Source of the DNA: Streptomyces fradiae
GTDB lineage: Bacteria; Actinomycetota; Actinomycetes; Streptomycetales; Streptomycetaceae
NCBI RefSeq assembly: GCF_041270065.1
Contig: NZ_CP065958.1
Location: 2,666,001-2,730,000, forward strand
Length of the DNA: 64,000 nt
Reading direction: 5' to 3'
Part shown: one piece after another, positions 9,174 to 19,979 of the stretch
Layout of the letters: every line of letters starts with the position of its first letter
Numbering within the stretch: position 1 is the stretch's first letter
Notes under the pieces: generated by a model
The model's input: the letters and a program-made list of their open reading frames with translations, nothing else
What the model was told of the DNA's origin: nothing
The model's database searches: none
Translations under genes and position numbers: made by a program

Positions 9174-10147
9174 CCACGACAACCTCGGGGACCAGTGGCA
9201 CCTCTACGACGACCCTGGAGGAGCTGGAGCGGCGGGCGACGGCGCGCCGGGACCGGCCCTCGTACGGACACGACGCGCTGATCGCCTGCGACCGGCTGGT
9301 GCGCATCTTCACCACCGACGGGGTGGAGGTGCAGGCCCTCCAGGGCCTGGACCTGCTGGTGACGGAGGGCGAGCTGATGGCGCTCGTCGGCGCCTCCGGC
9401 TCCGGCAAGTCGACCCTGATGAACATCCTGGCCGGGCTCGACGTGCCGACCGCCGGCGCGGCCAAGGTCGCGGGCTGCGACCTGCTCGCCATGGACGGCA
9501 AGGCCCGGCTGCGCTACCGCCGCGAGGTCGTCGGCTTCGTCTGGCAGCAGACCGCCCGCAATCTCCTCCCCTATCTGACGGCGGCTCAGAATGTGGCCCT
9601 TCCCATGCAGTTGAAGGACGGGCGCAAGGGCGGCACCCGCCAGAAGGCCCGGCGGGCCGAGGAGCTGCTCGCGATGCTCGGCATGTCCGAGCACGCCGAC
9701 CGGCGCCCGCACCAGATGTCCGGCGGTCAGCAGCAGCGGGTGGCCATCGCCGTCGCCCTCGCCAACAACCCCTCGGTGCTGCTCGCCGACGAACCCACCG
9801 GCGAGCTGGACTCGGCTACCGGCGAGCAGGTCTTCGCCGCGTTCCGGCGCGCCAACGAGGAGCTGGGCACCACCATCGTGATCGTCACCCACGACCAGGC
9901 GGTCGCCTCCGAGGTGCGCCGCACCGTCGCCATCCGCGACGGCCGCACCTCCTCCGAGGTGCTGCGCCGCACCGAGGTCGACGAGACGGGCCAGGAGTCC
10001 CTGGTGGCCCGGGAGTACGCGATGCTCGACCGCGCGGGCCGGCTCCAGCTGCCCGCCGAGTACACCGAGGCCCTGGAGATGCGGCACCGGGTGGCGCTCG
10101 AACTGGAGCAGGACCACATCGGGGTGTGGCCGGACGACAAGGGCTGA
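9170..10147 (+). CDS. LolD/MacB-type ABC transporter ATP-binding protein
   Basis: A 325-residue ATPase with Walker A GASGSGKST (residues 74-82), Q-loop 'FVWQQ', signature SGGQQ (184-188) and Walker B VLLADEP followed by TGELDS (203 onward), the form typical of the MacB/LolD family. It has an N-terminal extension of about 40 residues before the core and a C-terminal tail rich in charged residues. The ATG overlaps the stop of permease 2 by 4 bases, so translation is coupled. It energises the two FtsX-like permeases encoded just upstream. It ends 17 bases from the convergent GNAT gene. Confidence 0.94.
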   Translation: MTTTTSGTSGTSTTTLEELERRATARRDRPSYGHDALIACDRLVRIFTTDGVEVQALQGLDLLVTEGELMALVGASGSGKSTLMNILAGLDVPTAGAAKVAGCDLLAMDGKARLRYRREVVGFVWQQTARNLLPYLTAAQNVALPMQLKDGRKGGTRQKARRAEELLAMLGMSEHADRRPHQMSGGQQQRVAIAVALANNPSVLLADEPTGELDSATGEQVFAAFRRANEELGTTIVIVTHDQAVASEVRRTVAIRDGRTSSEVLRRTEVDETGQESLVAREYAMLDRAGRLQLPAEYTEALEMRHRVALELEQDHIGVWPDDKG

Positions 10148-10164
10148 ATCCGCCCAATCGTCCG

Positions 10165-10569
10165 CTAGCGCAGGGCCAGGAGCCCGGCGGCCGTGGGCTT
10201 GAAACCGCACTGCTCGTAGAAGGCGGCGAGGTGCGGCTCGTGGTCGACGTGCAGCCAGTGCGCGCCGCGCCCGCGCGCGGCCTCGGCCGCCTCGCGTACC
10301 AGCGCGACGCCAAGACCCCGGCGGCGCTCGCCGGGGTGGACGGTGGTGTCGAGCAGGAAGGCGTGCGCGCCGCCGTCGCCGACGACGTTCACATAGCCGA
10401 CGAGCCGGCCGTCCCGCCACGCGGTGACATGCAGCAGCCGGCGGGCGAACACGGCGGTGAAGTCGGTGTCCCGGTGGCCGGGCCAGGAGGCGTGGAAAAG
10501 CGTGTCGAGCGCGTCGGAGGTCAGCTCGGCGTCGACGGCGAGCACCACATCGGTCGCCGGTTCCGTCAC
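10165..10569 (-). CDS. GNAT family N-acetyltransferase
   Basis: A 134-residue single-domain GNAT. The acetyl-CoA-binding motif A is seen as LDTTVHPGERRRGLGVALV with the R-x-x-G-x-G/A loop, and motif B as FYEQCGFKP near the C-terminus. Such enzymes transfer acetyl groups to amines of small molecules or proteins; the substrate is not predictable. The start is GTG at 10569, chosen because it overlaps the stop of the upstream minus-strand gene by 4 bases (GTGA), indicating translational coupling. Confidence 0.85.
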   Translation of the reverse strand: MTEPATDVVLAVDAELTSDALDTLFHASWPGHRDTDFTAVFARRLLHVTAWRDGRLVGYVNVVGDGGAHAFLLDTTVHPGERRRGLGVALVREAAEAARGRGAHWLHVDHEPHLAAFYEQCGFKPTAAGLLALR

Positions 10570-11240
10570 CGGGCGGCCGGCGTGACCGTGAGGGACGTCT
10601 GTACGGTACGGAGCGCGACCGACCCGTACGGGGTGCGCAGCCGCAGCCAGGGCCCGGCAGCGAACAGGGCGACCGGGAGCTGGGCACCGGGGAGGTCCGG
10701 CAGGAAGCCGAGGGACTGGGCGGCGTGCACGGCGCGCAGCGGGAGGCCCGTGTCGGCGAGGGTGCGGGACCAGATCTCGCGGCCGATGCGGTCGCGCTCG
10801 GCGCGGGTGCGCCGCTCCTCGGGCAGTTCCTCGTCGCGGGTGCGGAACTCGGCCACGGCCGCGCCGACCGCGCCGCGCATCGCGGCTGCGTCCGGCAGCC
10901 CGGCGACCGGCTCCCAGCCGCCGCGCGGCGGCAGGACCCCGGCCCACGGGGGGCCGGTGACGGCGTCGGGGACGACCGCCTTGCCCGCGGACTCCTCGAT
11001 GCCCTCCAGGAGCTCGCCGGCGGACACGGTCACGTCCAGGTCGACGGAGTCGACCAGGCGGGCCGTGCGGATCGCGATGACCTCGAACGACGGCGGGCGT
11101 CCGAACACGGCGAGCGCGCCGCCCCCGGCCTGGAGGCGGACGGCGGCGGCCCGGTCGTAGTGCAGCAGCCGGCGCAGGAAGGCGGCGAGGCCCGCCGCCT
11201 CCCTGGCGTCGTCGAAGTGCAGCGGAGCGAGAGGAGTCAC
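10566..11240 (-). CDS. Conserved actinobacterial protein of unknown function
   Basis: 224 residues, no signal peptide or TM segment. It looks like a globular cytoplasmic protein with alternating hydrophobic strands in the first 100 residues and an amphipathic, Arg/Glu-rich helix around residues 130-160. I do not recognise a family. Its 4-base overlaps with both neighbours (ATG/GTG-TGA type at 10566-10569 downstream and 11237-11240 upstream) place it in a tight operon with the thioesterase and the GNAT enzyme, so it may act with one of them. Confidence 0.75.
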   Translation of the reverse strand: MTPLAPLHFDDAREAAGLAAFLRRLLHYDRAAAVRLQAGGGALAVFGRPPSFEVIAIRTARLVDSVDLDVTVSAGELLEGIEESAGKAVVPDAVTGPPWAGVLPPRGGWEPVAGLPDAAAMRGAVGAAVAEFRTRDEELPEERRTRAERDRIGREIWSRTLADTGLPLRAVHAAQSLGFLPDLPGAQLPVALFAAGPWLRLRTPYGSVALRTVQTSLTVTPAAR

Positions 11241-11662
11241 GGGGCCGAGGTCATCCCGTCGTCCATGTACTCCTTGAGGAAGGACTTCTCCTCGTCGGAG
11301 ATGCGGCGCGGACGCTGCGTCTCCAGGTTGAACGGCACGACGACCGTGGACGCCCGCACGTACGTGACGTCGGGGTCCTTGATCTCGTACGCGATCGTCA
11401 GCGAGGCCGCGCCCATCTTCGTCACCCAGGACTCGATGGTGACCGGCTCGTGCCGGTGCACAAGGGGTCGCAGGTAGTCGATCTCGTGGCGGGCCACGAC
11501 GGACCCGCCGGAGAACGACGGACTTCCGTCCCCCGGTGCCAGCCGGAACATGAAGTCGATCCGCGCCTCCTCCAGGTAGCGGAGGAAGACCACGTTGTTG
11601 ACGTGGCCGAACGCGTCCATGTCCGACCAGCGGAGGGGGCAGGAGTAGATGTGCCGGGCCAT
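11237..11662 (-). CDS. Acyl-CoA thioesterase, 4-hydroxybenzoyl-CoA thioesterase type (hotdog fold)
   Basis: A 141-residue hotdog-fold protein. The catalytic loop RWSDMDAFGHVNNVVFLRYLEEAR (residues 11-34) is the classic D-x-D-x-x-G-H-V-N-N motif with the active-site Asp and the start of the long central helix. It hydrolyses acyl-CoA thioesters, probably short or aromatic ones. ATG at 11662; only 7 bases separate it from the ettA stop, so it is probably co-transcribed from the ettA promoter, and its stop overlaps the next gene. Confidence 0.9.
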   Translation of the reverse strand: MARHIYSCPLRWSDMDAFGHVNNVVFLRYLEEARIDFMFRLAPGDGSPSFSGGSVVARHEIDYLRPLVHRHEPVTIESWVTKMGAASLTIAYEIKDPDVTYVRASTVVVPFNLETQRPRRISDEEKSFLKEYMDDGMTSAP

Positions 11663-11669
11663 GAGCTGA

Positions 11670-13334
<1,665 letters not shown>

Positions 13335-13516
13335 GAGAAACCGTCCGGCAAGGAGTGAGTGGGCAGATAGGTCCCATCTTGCCTGACCGAGCCCCGTCGG
13401 CGGAAACCAGTACCGCCGGGACGGCACCTCGCGAGCCTGACCTGCCCCTTCTCCGAGTGACCCGGCCGTCACCGTGGGTGGACGACGGAGCGGATGGCGG
13501 AGGGATGGCGGAAACG

Positions 13517-13553
13517 GGACGGCCCCGCCGCGCGGTGCGCGACGGGGCCGTCC
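13517..13553 (-). terminator. Intrinsic terminator of the LAETG surface-protein gene
   Basis: Perfect 11-bp stem GGACGGCCCCG / CGGGGCCGTCC whose 15-nt interior can extend the hairpin further (CGCGC-GGT-GCGCG). It starts 14 bases after the stop of the minus-strand surface-protein gene. No U tract, as is common in Streptomyces. Confidence 0.75.
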
Positions 13554-13567
13554 TCGGCCGCTGCGGG

Positions 13568-14968
13568 TTACTGACCGGCGGTCTTCTTCTTGCGGAGGAA
13601 GAAGATCGCGCCGCCGCCGACCACGACGAGCGCGGCGGCGATGCCGGCGATCATCGGGGTGGCGCTGGAGCTACCGGTCTCGGCGAGGTCGCCGCCGCCG
13701 GTGGTGCCGGAGGTGGTGCCGCCGGTCGCCGGGGTCTGGGACGGCGACGGGGTGTCGGTCGGGGTCTCGGACGGCGTCGGGCCGGGGGTGGCCGTCTTGC
13801 AGTCGAGGACGCCCTCGATGACCTTCTCGAAGCCGTTCGGGCCGGTGATGGTGAACTTGTACGCCTCGTCCTCGGCGACCGGGACGGTGACGGTCTTCGA
13901 CTCGCCGGCGGCAATCGAGTACTTCACGCCCTTGAGGTCCACCTCCCAGGCCTCGTCACCCTTGTTGCCGAGGGTGATGTCGACGCCGCCCTTGGCGCAG
14001 TTCTTCTCGGCGGTGACCGAGGGGACCACACCCTGCTTCGCCCAGCTCGCGGAGGCCTTGGCGGAGACGGTGGAGGTGCTGGTGCCGGCCAGGATCAGGG
14101 TCTGGCTCTTCACCTTGGTGGCGACGAAGGCGCGGCCGATCGGGACGGTGGTGTCGGCCTGGACGTTCAGCTCGGCGGTGCCGTCGGCGGTACCGGCCGG
14201 AACGTCGAAGTAGACCTTGGAGCCGTCGGCGACGCTGGTGACGGCCTTGCCGTCCTTGTCGACGACGGTCACGCCGGCCGGGGCGCCGGGGGCGAGGGAG
14301 ACCTTCGCCGTGCCGGAGTTGGTGTCGACCGTGATCGGGCCGAGACGGCTGCCCGCCTTGCCCGCGACGGACGACGGGGAGAGGCTCAGGGAGGCGGTGG
14401 GCTCGTCGAGCTCGACGGCCTTCTCCTCCAGGAACTTCGTCAGCTTCGCGGCGTCGGCGTTGACCGGAACGGCGTCGACCTTGTCGGAGAAGTGCCAGAT
14501 GGCGGCCTGGGTGGCAGCGGCGGCGGTCTTCTCGGTGAGCTGCGTGGCACCGGCCTTGGCGGCCAGGCTCGTGAGGTCGTTCACCTGCGGGTAGGAGTTC
14601 TGCAGGATCCAGCGGATCTTGCCGGCGTCCTTGTTGTTGTGGAGCGACGACTGGTCCCAGCCGACCTCCTTGTACTCCTGGCCCGTCTTCGCACCGGTGT
14701 AGAGGTCGATGCAGTAGGTCTGGATGAACCCACCGGGCTTGACGGCCATCTCGAACAGGCCGGCCGAGACCTCACGGTTCGAGTCCTTGATCTCGACGGT
14801 GTCGTAGATCTTCAGGTCGCCGAGCGTCGCCGTGGCGCCGCCCGTTCCCTGGTCGGCCCCGTCGGCCATCGCCGGTCCCGCGATGGCTATCGAACCCGCA
14901 ACGACGAGACCCGAAACCATCGTCGCGGCGGCAAGGCGGGCAACGCCGCGCCTCCGAACTGAAAACAT
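13568..14968 (-). CDS. Thioester (TQXA) domain cell-wall protein with LAETG sortase signal
   Basis: 466 residues. Signal peptide at 1-35 (RRR n-region, hydrophobic core, AMA cleavage). The TQXA/thioester domain follows: Cys86 in TYCIDLYTG and Gln154 in AATQAAIWHF are the pair that form an internal Cys-Gln thioester used for covalent host or surface attachment. A middle region of Ig-like repeats (about 190-390), then a Thr/Pro/Ser wall-spanning linker, and a C-terminal sorting signal LAETG (428-432), hydrophobic segment and RKKK tail. LAxTG is the substrate type of class E sortases in Streptomyces. ATG 14968 has GGAGGGG 7 bases upstream. It is monocistronic, with a terminator right behind it. 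Possibly displayed on aerial hyphae or spores; that is inference. Confidence 0.93.
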   Translation of the reverse strand: MFSVRRRGVARLAAATMVSGLVVAGSIAIAGPAMADGADQGTGGATATLGDLKIYDTVEIKDSNREVSAGLFEMAVKPGGFIQTYCIDLYTGAKTGQEYKEVGWDQSSLHNNKDAGKIRWILQNSYPQVNDLTSLAAKAGATQLTEKTAAAATQAAIWHFSDKVDAVPVNADAAKLTKFLEEKAVELDEPTASLSLSPSSVAGKAGSRLGPITVDTNSGTAKVSLAPGAPAGVTVVDKDGKAVTSVADGSKVYFDVPAGTADGTAELNVQADTTVPIGRAFVATKVKSQTLILAGTSTSTVSAKASASWAKQGVVPSVTAEKNCAKGGVDITLGNKGDEAWEVDLKGVKYSIAAGESKTVTVPVAEDEAYKFTITGPNGFEKVIEGVLDCKTATPGPTPSETPTDTPSPSQTPATGGTTSGTTGGGDLAETGSSSATPMIAGIAAALVVVGGGAIFFLRKKKTAGQ

Positions 14969-15122
14969 GGATTTCCCCTCCGTGCGGGCTGCTCCGCGTC
15001 TTCGATCGAGACGCGTGGGGGGAGCACCCGCCAGCAGACTCACTGCCCCACTGGAAGCAAGTGCCTCATGAGTATCCGGGAATCCTAGGGACGGGGAAGC
15101 CCCCGGTGTCCCGTCGTACGGT

Positions 15123-15155
15123 CTGATAACCATTCCGACTCGAAATCGTTATCAG
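15123..15155. promoter_or_regulatory. 8-bp-arm inverted repeat CTGATAAC-N17-GTTATCAG
   Basis: A perfect AT-rich inverted repeat in otherwise GC-rich DNA, between ssbB and the surface-protein gene and about 155 bases upstream of the latter's start. Could be an operator for a dimeric regulator or two half-sites. No regulator can be assigned. Confidence 0.4.
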
Positions 15156-15215
15156 CGGGGGAAGTTGAGCGCGAAACCGCTGGTCACGGTATCGATAAAT
15201 CCCCACAACGGAAGG

Positions 15216-15701
15216 TCAGGGGGCGGCTACCAGAGGGTAGTCGACGTGCTCGGGATCCGTCGGCGGCGATGAATTCGGAACGCCTTGTTCCGGTACAGGA
15301 GTTGCGGGAGCGCTGGAAGTCGCGGGAGCTTCGGCCGCCGCCTGTCGCGTCGCTCGCCGGAAGGCCGCCGTGCCCCGCGTCAGATCGTGGCCGACCGCGA
15401 CCGCGTCGACGTCCACGAAGGTCTTCCGGCGCCCGTCGAGCTCCTCCTCACGGACCTTCAACCGGCCGTGCACCACCAGTGGTTCGCCCACCGAGACCGA
15501 GGCCGCCAGGTTCGCCCCCAGCGAGCGCCACGCCGACACCGTGTAGAAGCTGGTGGCCCCGTCGGCCCACATCCCCCGTTCGCGGTCCCAGCGGCGCGCG
15601 GTCACCGCGAAGCGGAACCGGGCGACCCCGCCCGACACCGTCTCCCGGTACTCCACGTTCGTCGCCACGTTGCCGACCAGCGTCACCGTCGTCTCGTTCA
15701 T
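15216..15701 (-). CDS. ssbB: Single-stranded DNA-binding protein paralogue SsbB
   Basis: 161 residues with an OB fold at 1-110 (VTLVGNVATNVEYRE ... VARFRFAVTARRWDRERG ... FYTVSAWRSLGANLA ... GEPLVVHGRLKVREEE). The C-terminal tail is short and ends PLVAAP rather than in the acidic DDDxPF tip of the replicative SsbA, which recruits partner proteins. Streptomyces carry such a second SSB, SsbB, linked to chromosome segregation at sporulation; the family assignment rests on length, missing tip and lack of ribosomal-protein neighbours (ssbA is normally between rpsF and rpsR). ATG 15701 chosen over an upstream in-frame start because residues before it are not OB-like and GGGAG precedes it. Confidence 0.9.
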   Translation of the reverse strand: MNETTVTLVGNVATNVEYRETVSGGVARFRFAVTARRWDRERGMWADGATSFYTVSAWRSLGANLAASVSVGEPLVVHGRLKVREEELDGRRKTFVDVDAVAVGHDLTRGTAAFRRATRQAAAEAPATSSAPATPVPEQGVPNSSPPTDPEHVDYPLVAAP

Positions 15702-15848
15702 CTGCCCACGCTCCCCCATCGGTTCCCCGGAACGGCGGTCGTCCGCCCTTCCGCAATCCATCCTGGACCGAACCGGAGAAACCCGCTGAAGCCTGTGGAC
15801 AAGTGAGCAGTTGGGGACAACTCGGCCACCCGAACGAGGCCTTCCGCC

Positions 15849-17678
15849 TCAGCGCACCCGCGCGCCCCCCGCCCGCGCCGGCCCGAACCGCGTCCCGCCG
15901 AACCGCCCGCCACCGCCACCGATCCCCGCTCCCCCGCCGCCCACGGTCCGGCTCGCCATCCGCGTCGCACCGGCGGCCGTCACGAACTGCTCGCGCACCT
16001 CCCGGTAGCGCATCAGCTCCGCCGCGATCGGGTCGAGCACCCGGGCCCGGCCGCAGGCCGCCGCGGCCTCGCGCAGCGCGCGCTCGGCCTCCTGCCCGTA
16101 ACGCCGCGCAGGTCCCCGTACCGCCGCCGCACAGGCCCACTCGACCAGCGGACCGCCGACGATCCCCGCGACCATGATGAGCACCGGCGGCCAGAGCAGC
16201 GGCTCGACCACCCCCACGATCTGGGCGATCAGCCACAGCGCGCCGAAGATCTGCAGGAAGGTCATCACCACCTGGGCGAGCACCGCGGCCGGCCACCAGG
16301 CCGGGCGGGGCGGCCGGGCCGCCGGGTCGCCCATGCTCACCGTCAGCTCGTCGAGCGCCTCCGGCAGCCCGTCGGCGCCGCGCAGCGCCGCCTCGCGGAC
16401 CGACTGCGCCCAGGGGCCCGGCAGCCCGCGCGCGGCCTCGTCGGAGACGATCCGTACCGCCTGCTCGACCCGCTGACGCGCGGTCAGCTCGTCCTCGACC
16501 GGCGCCACCTGGCCCGTATCGCCGCTGCCGTGCTCGCGCACCCGCTCGTACCAGCGGTAGAGCCGCAGCCACGGCGTGCCGCAGGCGCGGATGGCGTTGC
16601 GGCGCCAGACCCGTTCGGCGGCCTCGCCCGCCGCCTGCGCGCCGACCGCGACGGCGAGCCGGTGGGCGAACTCCTCCCGGGAGCGTTCGCCGAGCCCGGG
16701 CCGCCCGTCGGCGACGAACTCCGGCCGCAGCCGGGCCGTGGCGGCGTCCACGTCGGCGGCGAGCCGCCGCTCGGGCGCGGTGCGCTCCTGGACGAACCGC
16801 CCGAGGAGCTCGCGCAGCTCCGGCACGCCCTCCCCGGTCAGCGCGGACAGCGGCAGGACGGTCGCGCCGGGTTCGCCGTGTTCGCCGAGCGCCATGCCGT
16901 CCTCGTCGAGGAGTCGGCGCAGGTCGTCGATGACGAGGTCGGCGGCCTCGGTGCCGAGCCGGTCGATCTGGTTGAGGACAACGAAGGTGACCTCCGCGTG
17001 CCCGGCGAGCGGCCGCAGATAGCGTTCGTGCAGCGCGGCGTCGGCGTACTTCTCCGGGTCGACCACCCAGATCACCGCGTCGACGAGCCCGAGCAGCCGG
17101 TCCACCTGGTCGCGGTGGGCGGTGACGGCCGAGTCGTGGTCCGGCAGGTCGATCAGGACGAGCCCCTGGAGTTCGGCGTCGGCCGCGCCGCCCGCGAGCG
17201 GCCTGCGGCGCAGCCGCCCGGGGATGCCGAGCCGGTCGAGCAGCCCCGCCGCGCCCTCGGACCAGCTGAGCGCGATCGGCGCGGACGTGGTGGGACGGCG
17301 CAGGCCGGTCTCGGAGACGGGGACGCCGGCGAGGGCGTTGAAGAGGGACGACTTGCCGCTGCCGGTGGCCCCGGCGATGGCGACGACGGTGTGCCGCGCG
17401 GACAGCCGCTGGCGCGCCGCGGCCTCGTCGAGCACCCGTCCGGCCTCGGCCAGCGCCCGGCCCTCGACCCGGGTACGGGAGAGGCCGACGAGCTCGTGCA
17501 GCGCGTCGAGGCGGGTGCGCAGCGCCCCGCCGTAGGCGCCGCCGAGGGGCGGGAGCGCGCTCTCGTCGTCGTCCGTGAGCTGCTGGTCCTGATGGCCCTT
17601 GGGGTGGGGGCGGTCGGCGACACGGCGGGCGATCAGCCCGTCGTCCCAGCGCTTCTCTCCATCCGCTGTGTCGTCCAC
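15849..17678 (-). CDS. Dynamin-like membrane GTPase, second of a pair
   Basis: 609 residues. G1/Walker A GATGSGKSS (103-111), Thr-rich G2 region (RRPTTSAPIAL), G3 DLPDHD (177-182), G4 NQID (236-239). Two TM helices lie at about 470-525 (VVMTFLQIFGALWLIAQIV and LLWPPVLIMVAGIVGG), giving a cytoplasmic GTPase head on a membrane hairpin, as in bacterial dynamin-like proteins. The tail is Gly-rich. Start GTG 17678 lies 4 bases after the stop of the companion GTPase, with AAGGAGAAG overlapping that stop, so the two are translated together and may assemble as a heterocomplex. Role in membrane remodelling or cell division is family-based inference; the exact function is unknown. Confidence 0.88.
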   Translation of the reverse strand: MDDTADGEKRWDDGLIARRVADRPHPKGHQDQQLTDDDESALPPLGGAYGGALRTRLDALHELVGLSRTRVEGRALAEAGRVLDEAAARQRLSARHTVVAIAGATGSGKSSLFNALAGVPVSETGLRRPTTSAPIALSWSEGAAGLLDRLGIPGRLRRRPLAGGAADAELQGLVLIDLPDHDSAVTAHRDQVDRLLGLVDAVIWVVDPEKYADAALHERYLRPLAGHAEVTFVVLNQIDRLGTEAADLVIDDLRRLLDEDGMALGEHGEPGATVLPLSALTGEGVPELRELLGRFVQERTAPERRLAADVDAATARLRPEFVADGRPGLGERSREEFAHRLAVAVGAQAAGEAAERVWRRNAIRACGTPWLRLYRWYERVREHGSGDTGQVAPVEDELTARQRVEQAVRIVSDEAARGLPGPWAQSVREAALRGADGLPEALDELTVSMGDPAARPPRPAWWPAAVLAQVVMTFLQIFGALWLIAQIVGVVEPLLWPPVLIMVAGIVGGPLVEWACAAAVRGPARRYGQEAERALREAAAACGRARVLDPIAAELMRYREVREQFVTAAGATRMASRTVGGGGAGIGGGGGRFGGTRFGPARAGGARVR

Positions 17679-17682
17679 GGCG

Positions 17683-19371
17683 TCACTTCTCCTTCTGCAG
17701 TACGGAGAGCGCGGCGATCAGTTCGGCCTGCGGCTCGGGGGTCACGTCGAGGGCGTCGAGGGGGGCGAGACGCCGGTCGCGTTCGGTGTGCAGGGCGCGG
17801 TCGAGGTACGTGGCGAGGAGCTCGCCGCCCTTGTCGCGCAGCCGCAGGGCGCCCTGGGCGCCGAGGAGTTCGGCCAGCCGGTCGCCGGCGGCACGGGTGC
17901 GGCGGCCGCCGAGCAGGACGGCGGCGAGGAGCGCGGTGAGGGTCTCGGTGTCGGGGGCCGCGGCGGCGGCCGCGCGCTTGCCGCCCCGGGCCCGGGTGGC
18001 GGCGGGGCGCTCGATGTCCCGTACCTCCTCCTCGACCGTCTCCTCCAGGACGCGCCGCCAGCGCCGTACGGTCATGGCGATCCGTTCCCCGGCGTCCTGG
18101 GCGTCGTCCTTGCCGCTGGGGGCGAGGCCGGGGGCGGAGGCGGAGGCGGGGGCGTGGGCTTTGGGCGCCAGCGCGCCGGCGGCGGGTTCACGGCGCCAGG
18201 CGTCCCGTACCCGTTCGTCGGCGGCGGCGACGGCGCACTGCACGACCGCGCCGAGGGATTCGACGAGGGCGTCGAGGAGTTCGCCGGCCGAGCTGTCCCG
18301 GGGGTAGCCGCGCCAGCGGGTACGGGCGTCGCCGGCGAGGACGGCGCCGCGGCGCACCTGCTCGCGGACCCGGCCGCCCTGCTCCTCGTACGCGGACTCG
18401 ACGGCGCCGCCGAGTCGTACGGCCGCCGCGTACTGGGCCGCGACCGCCCCGGCGAGTTCCGGCATGCGGGTGTCGAGCGAGTCGATCACTCCGGCGGCGG
18501 TCCGGCCGACGGCCTGCTGGCGGGCGGCGGGGTCCTGGGCGCAGTGGGCGAGCCAGCCGCGGAGCGGGGCGACGGCGTTGTCGGGCAGGAGTCCGGTGCC
18601 GCCGCCGGTGGACTCGGGCAGTTCGGGGATGGTGAAGCGGGGCAGGTCGCCGAATCCGGCCTTGTCGAGCAGCGCCTCGTACTGCCGGGAGACCTCGGTG
18701 ATCACCTGGTGGGGAACCCGGTCCAGGACGGTGACGAGGGTGGCGTCGTACTCCTTGGCGGTACGGAGCAGATGCCAGGGGACGGCGTCGGCGTAGCGGG
18801 AGGCGGTGGTGACCATGACCCAGATGTCGGCGGCGCACATCAACTCGGCGGCGAGCAGCCGGTTCTCGACGACGAGGGAGTCGATGTCGGGCGCGTCGAG
18901 CAGGGCCAGGCCACGGGGCAGGGTGGCGGCGGTCTCGACCCGCAGGGCGTTGTCCTCCGGGGGTTCCTCGGCGGGGTGCTCGTCGTCCTGCTGGGGCAGC
19001 CAGACGCGGGTGAGCTGCGGCAGTACGCGCATCCCGGCGAACCAGTGGTGGTCCTCGGGGTGGCAGACCAGGACGGGCGTCCGGGTGGTGGGTCTGAGCA
19101 CCCCCGCCTCGCTCACCCGCCGCCCCACGAGCGAGTTGACCAGCGTGGACTTCCCGGCCCCGGTGGAACCGCCGACGACCGCGAGCAGCGGCGCGTCGGG
19201 ATCCTTCAACCGGGGCACCAGATAGTCGTCGAGCTGGGCGAGCAACTCGGCCCGGGTCTGGCGGGCGCGCGGGGCGCCGGGAAGGGGGAGGGGAAGACGC
19301 ACGGCGGCGACACGGTCGCGCAGGGCGGAGAGTGCGTCGATCAGCTGAGGCCGTTCGTCCAAGGTCACCAC
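17683..19371 (-). CDS. Dynamin-like GTPase, first of a pair
   Basis: 562 residues. G1 [10 protein letters not shown] (67-76), G2 region RPTTRTPV, G3 DAPDID (159-164), G4-like TVLDR. The remainder is helical with a basic Ala-rich stretch (about 470-500, [13 protein letters not shown]) and no clear TM hairpin, unlike its partner encoded immediately downstream. Start taken as GTG 19371 (two GTG codons in a row, 19371 and 19368) because the protein then begins [19 protein letters not shown]; no Shine-Dalgarno is visible, so the transcript may be nearly leaderless. A longer in-frame start at 19473 is possible but its extra residues look non-coding. Confidence 0.82.
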   Translation of the reverse strand: MVTLDERPQLIDALSALRDRVAAVRLPLPLPGAPRARQTRAELLAQLDDYLVPRLKDPDAPLLAVVGGSTGAGKSTLVNSLVGRRVSEAGVLRPTTRTPVLVCHPEDHHWFAGMRVLPQLTRVWLPQQDDEHPAEEPPEDNALRVETAATLPRGLALLDAPDIDSLVVENRLLAAELMCAADIWVMVTTASRYADAVPWHLLRTAKEYDATLVTVLDRVPHQVITEVSRQYEALLDKAGFGDLPRFTIPELPESTGGGTGLLPDNAVAPLRGWLAHCAQDPAARQQAVGRTAAGVIDSLDTRMPELAGAVAAQYAAAVRLGGAVESAYEEQGGRVREQVRRGAVLAGDARTRWRGYPRDSSAGELLDALVESLGAVVQCAVAAADERVRDAWRREPAAGALAPKAHAPASASAPGLAPSGKDDAQDAGERIAMTVRRWRRVLEETVEEEVRDIERPAATRARGGKRAAAAAAPDTETLTALLAAVLLGGRRTRAAGDRLAELLGAQGALRLRDKGGELLATYLDRALHTERDRRLAPLDALDVTPEPQAELIAALSVLQKEK

Positions 19372-19647
19372 ATGCGAAGAATGCCCAATTTTGGAGCCTT
19401 TTTGAAGCGTATTGCGGCTGCGCGCGCCGACCGAACGGATGTAGCCGGGCACCCTCGGTGCCACCCTGGGCATAACGACTGCACAACACCCGGCCCGAGT
19501 GGCGCGAAAAGCGCTGCACGAATCGCACCTGCCTGCGATTATCGGACCGCTTCACCGAACCTCCACATCGTGCCACGCAGGTGAAGCACCCGGGCCAGGC
19601 CGACCGGACCCCTATCCTTGACCCGGCCACCCCACCGGCCACCACCG

Positions 19648-19720
19648 GCCCCCGTAGCTCAGCGGATAGAGCAGGTGCCTTCTAAGCACTTGGCCGCAGG
19701 TTCGAGTCCTGCCGGGGGCG
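19648..19720 (+). tRNA. tRNA-Arg, anticodon UCU
   Basis: Full cloverleaf: acceptor GCCCCCG/CGGGGGC with discriminator G, D arm GCTC...GAGC, anticodon stem with loop CTTCTAA (anticodon TCT), T arm GCAGG-TTCGAGT-CCTGC. The 3' CCA is not encoded. It decodes AGA, a rare codon in this genome. A degenerate copy of its 3' half is found at 20690-20728. Confidence 0.97.
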
Positions 19721-19729
19721 CAACATCGG

Positions 19730-19754
19730 GACCCTCCTTCGGGAGGGTCTTTTT
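19730..19754 (+). terminator. Rho-independent terminator of the tRNA-Arg gene
   Basis: GACCCTCC-TTCG-GGAGGGTC followed by TTTTT, beginning 9 bases after the tRNA. The 8-bp stem with a UUCG tetraloop and U tract makes this the clearest intrinsic terminator in the window. Confidence 0.95.
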
Positions 19755-19979
19755 GCTGGTCGGGTGGGGTTTCTGTGATCGTCCGGGGGGCGCCGGACGC
19801 GCCCCGGTGGGCCCGAGGGGCGTCCCGGCGGTGTCTGGCGGAAACCGGGTTTCTGCGGGTGGCTGCGGTGAATACGCGGAGAAGTCTTCGGGCAGCCCCG
19901 GGCCTGTCCGGATCCCCTAGCTCACCCGCCTCCTCGATGCGCCTCTTCAGGCCGTCTCACCGGGCAGGGGCAGAGTCGG

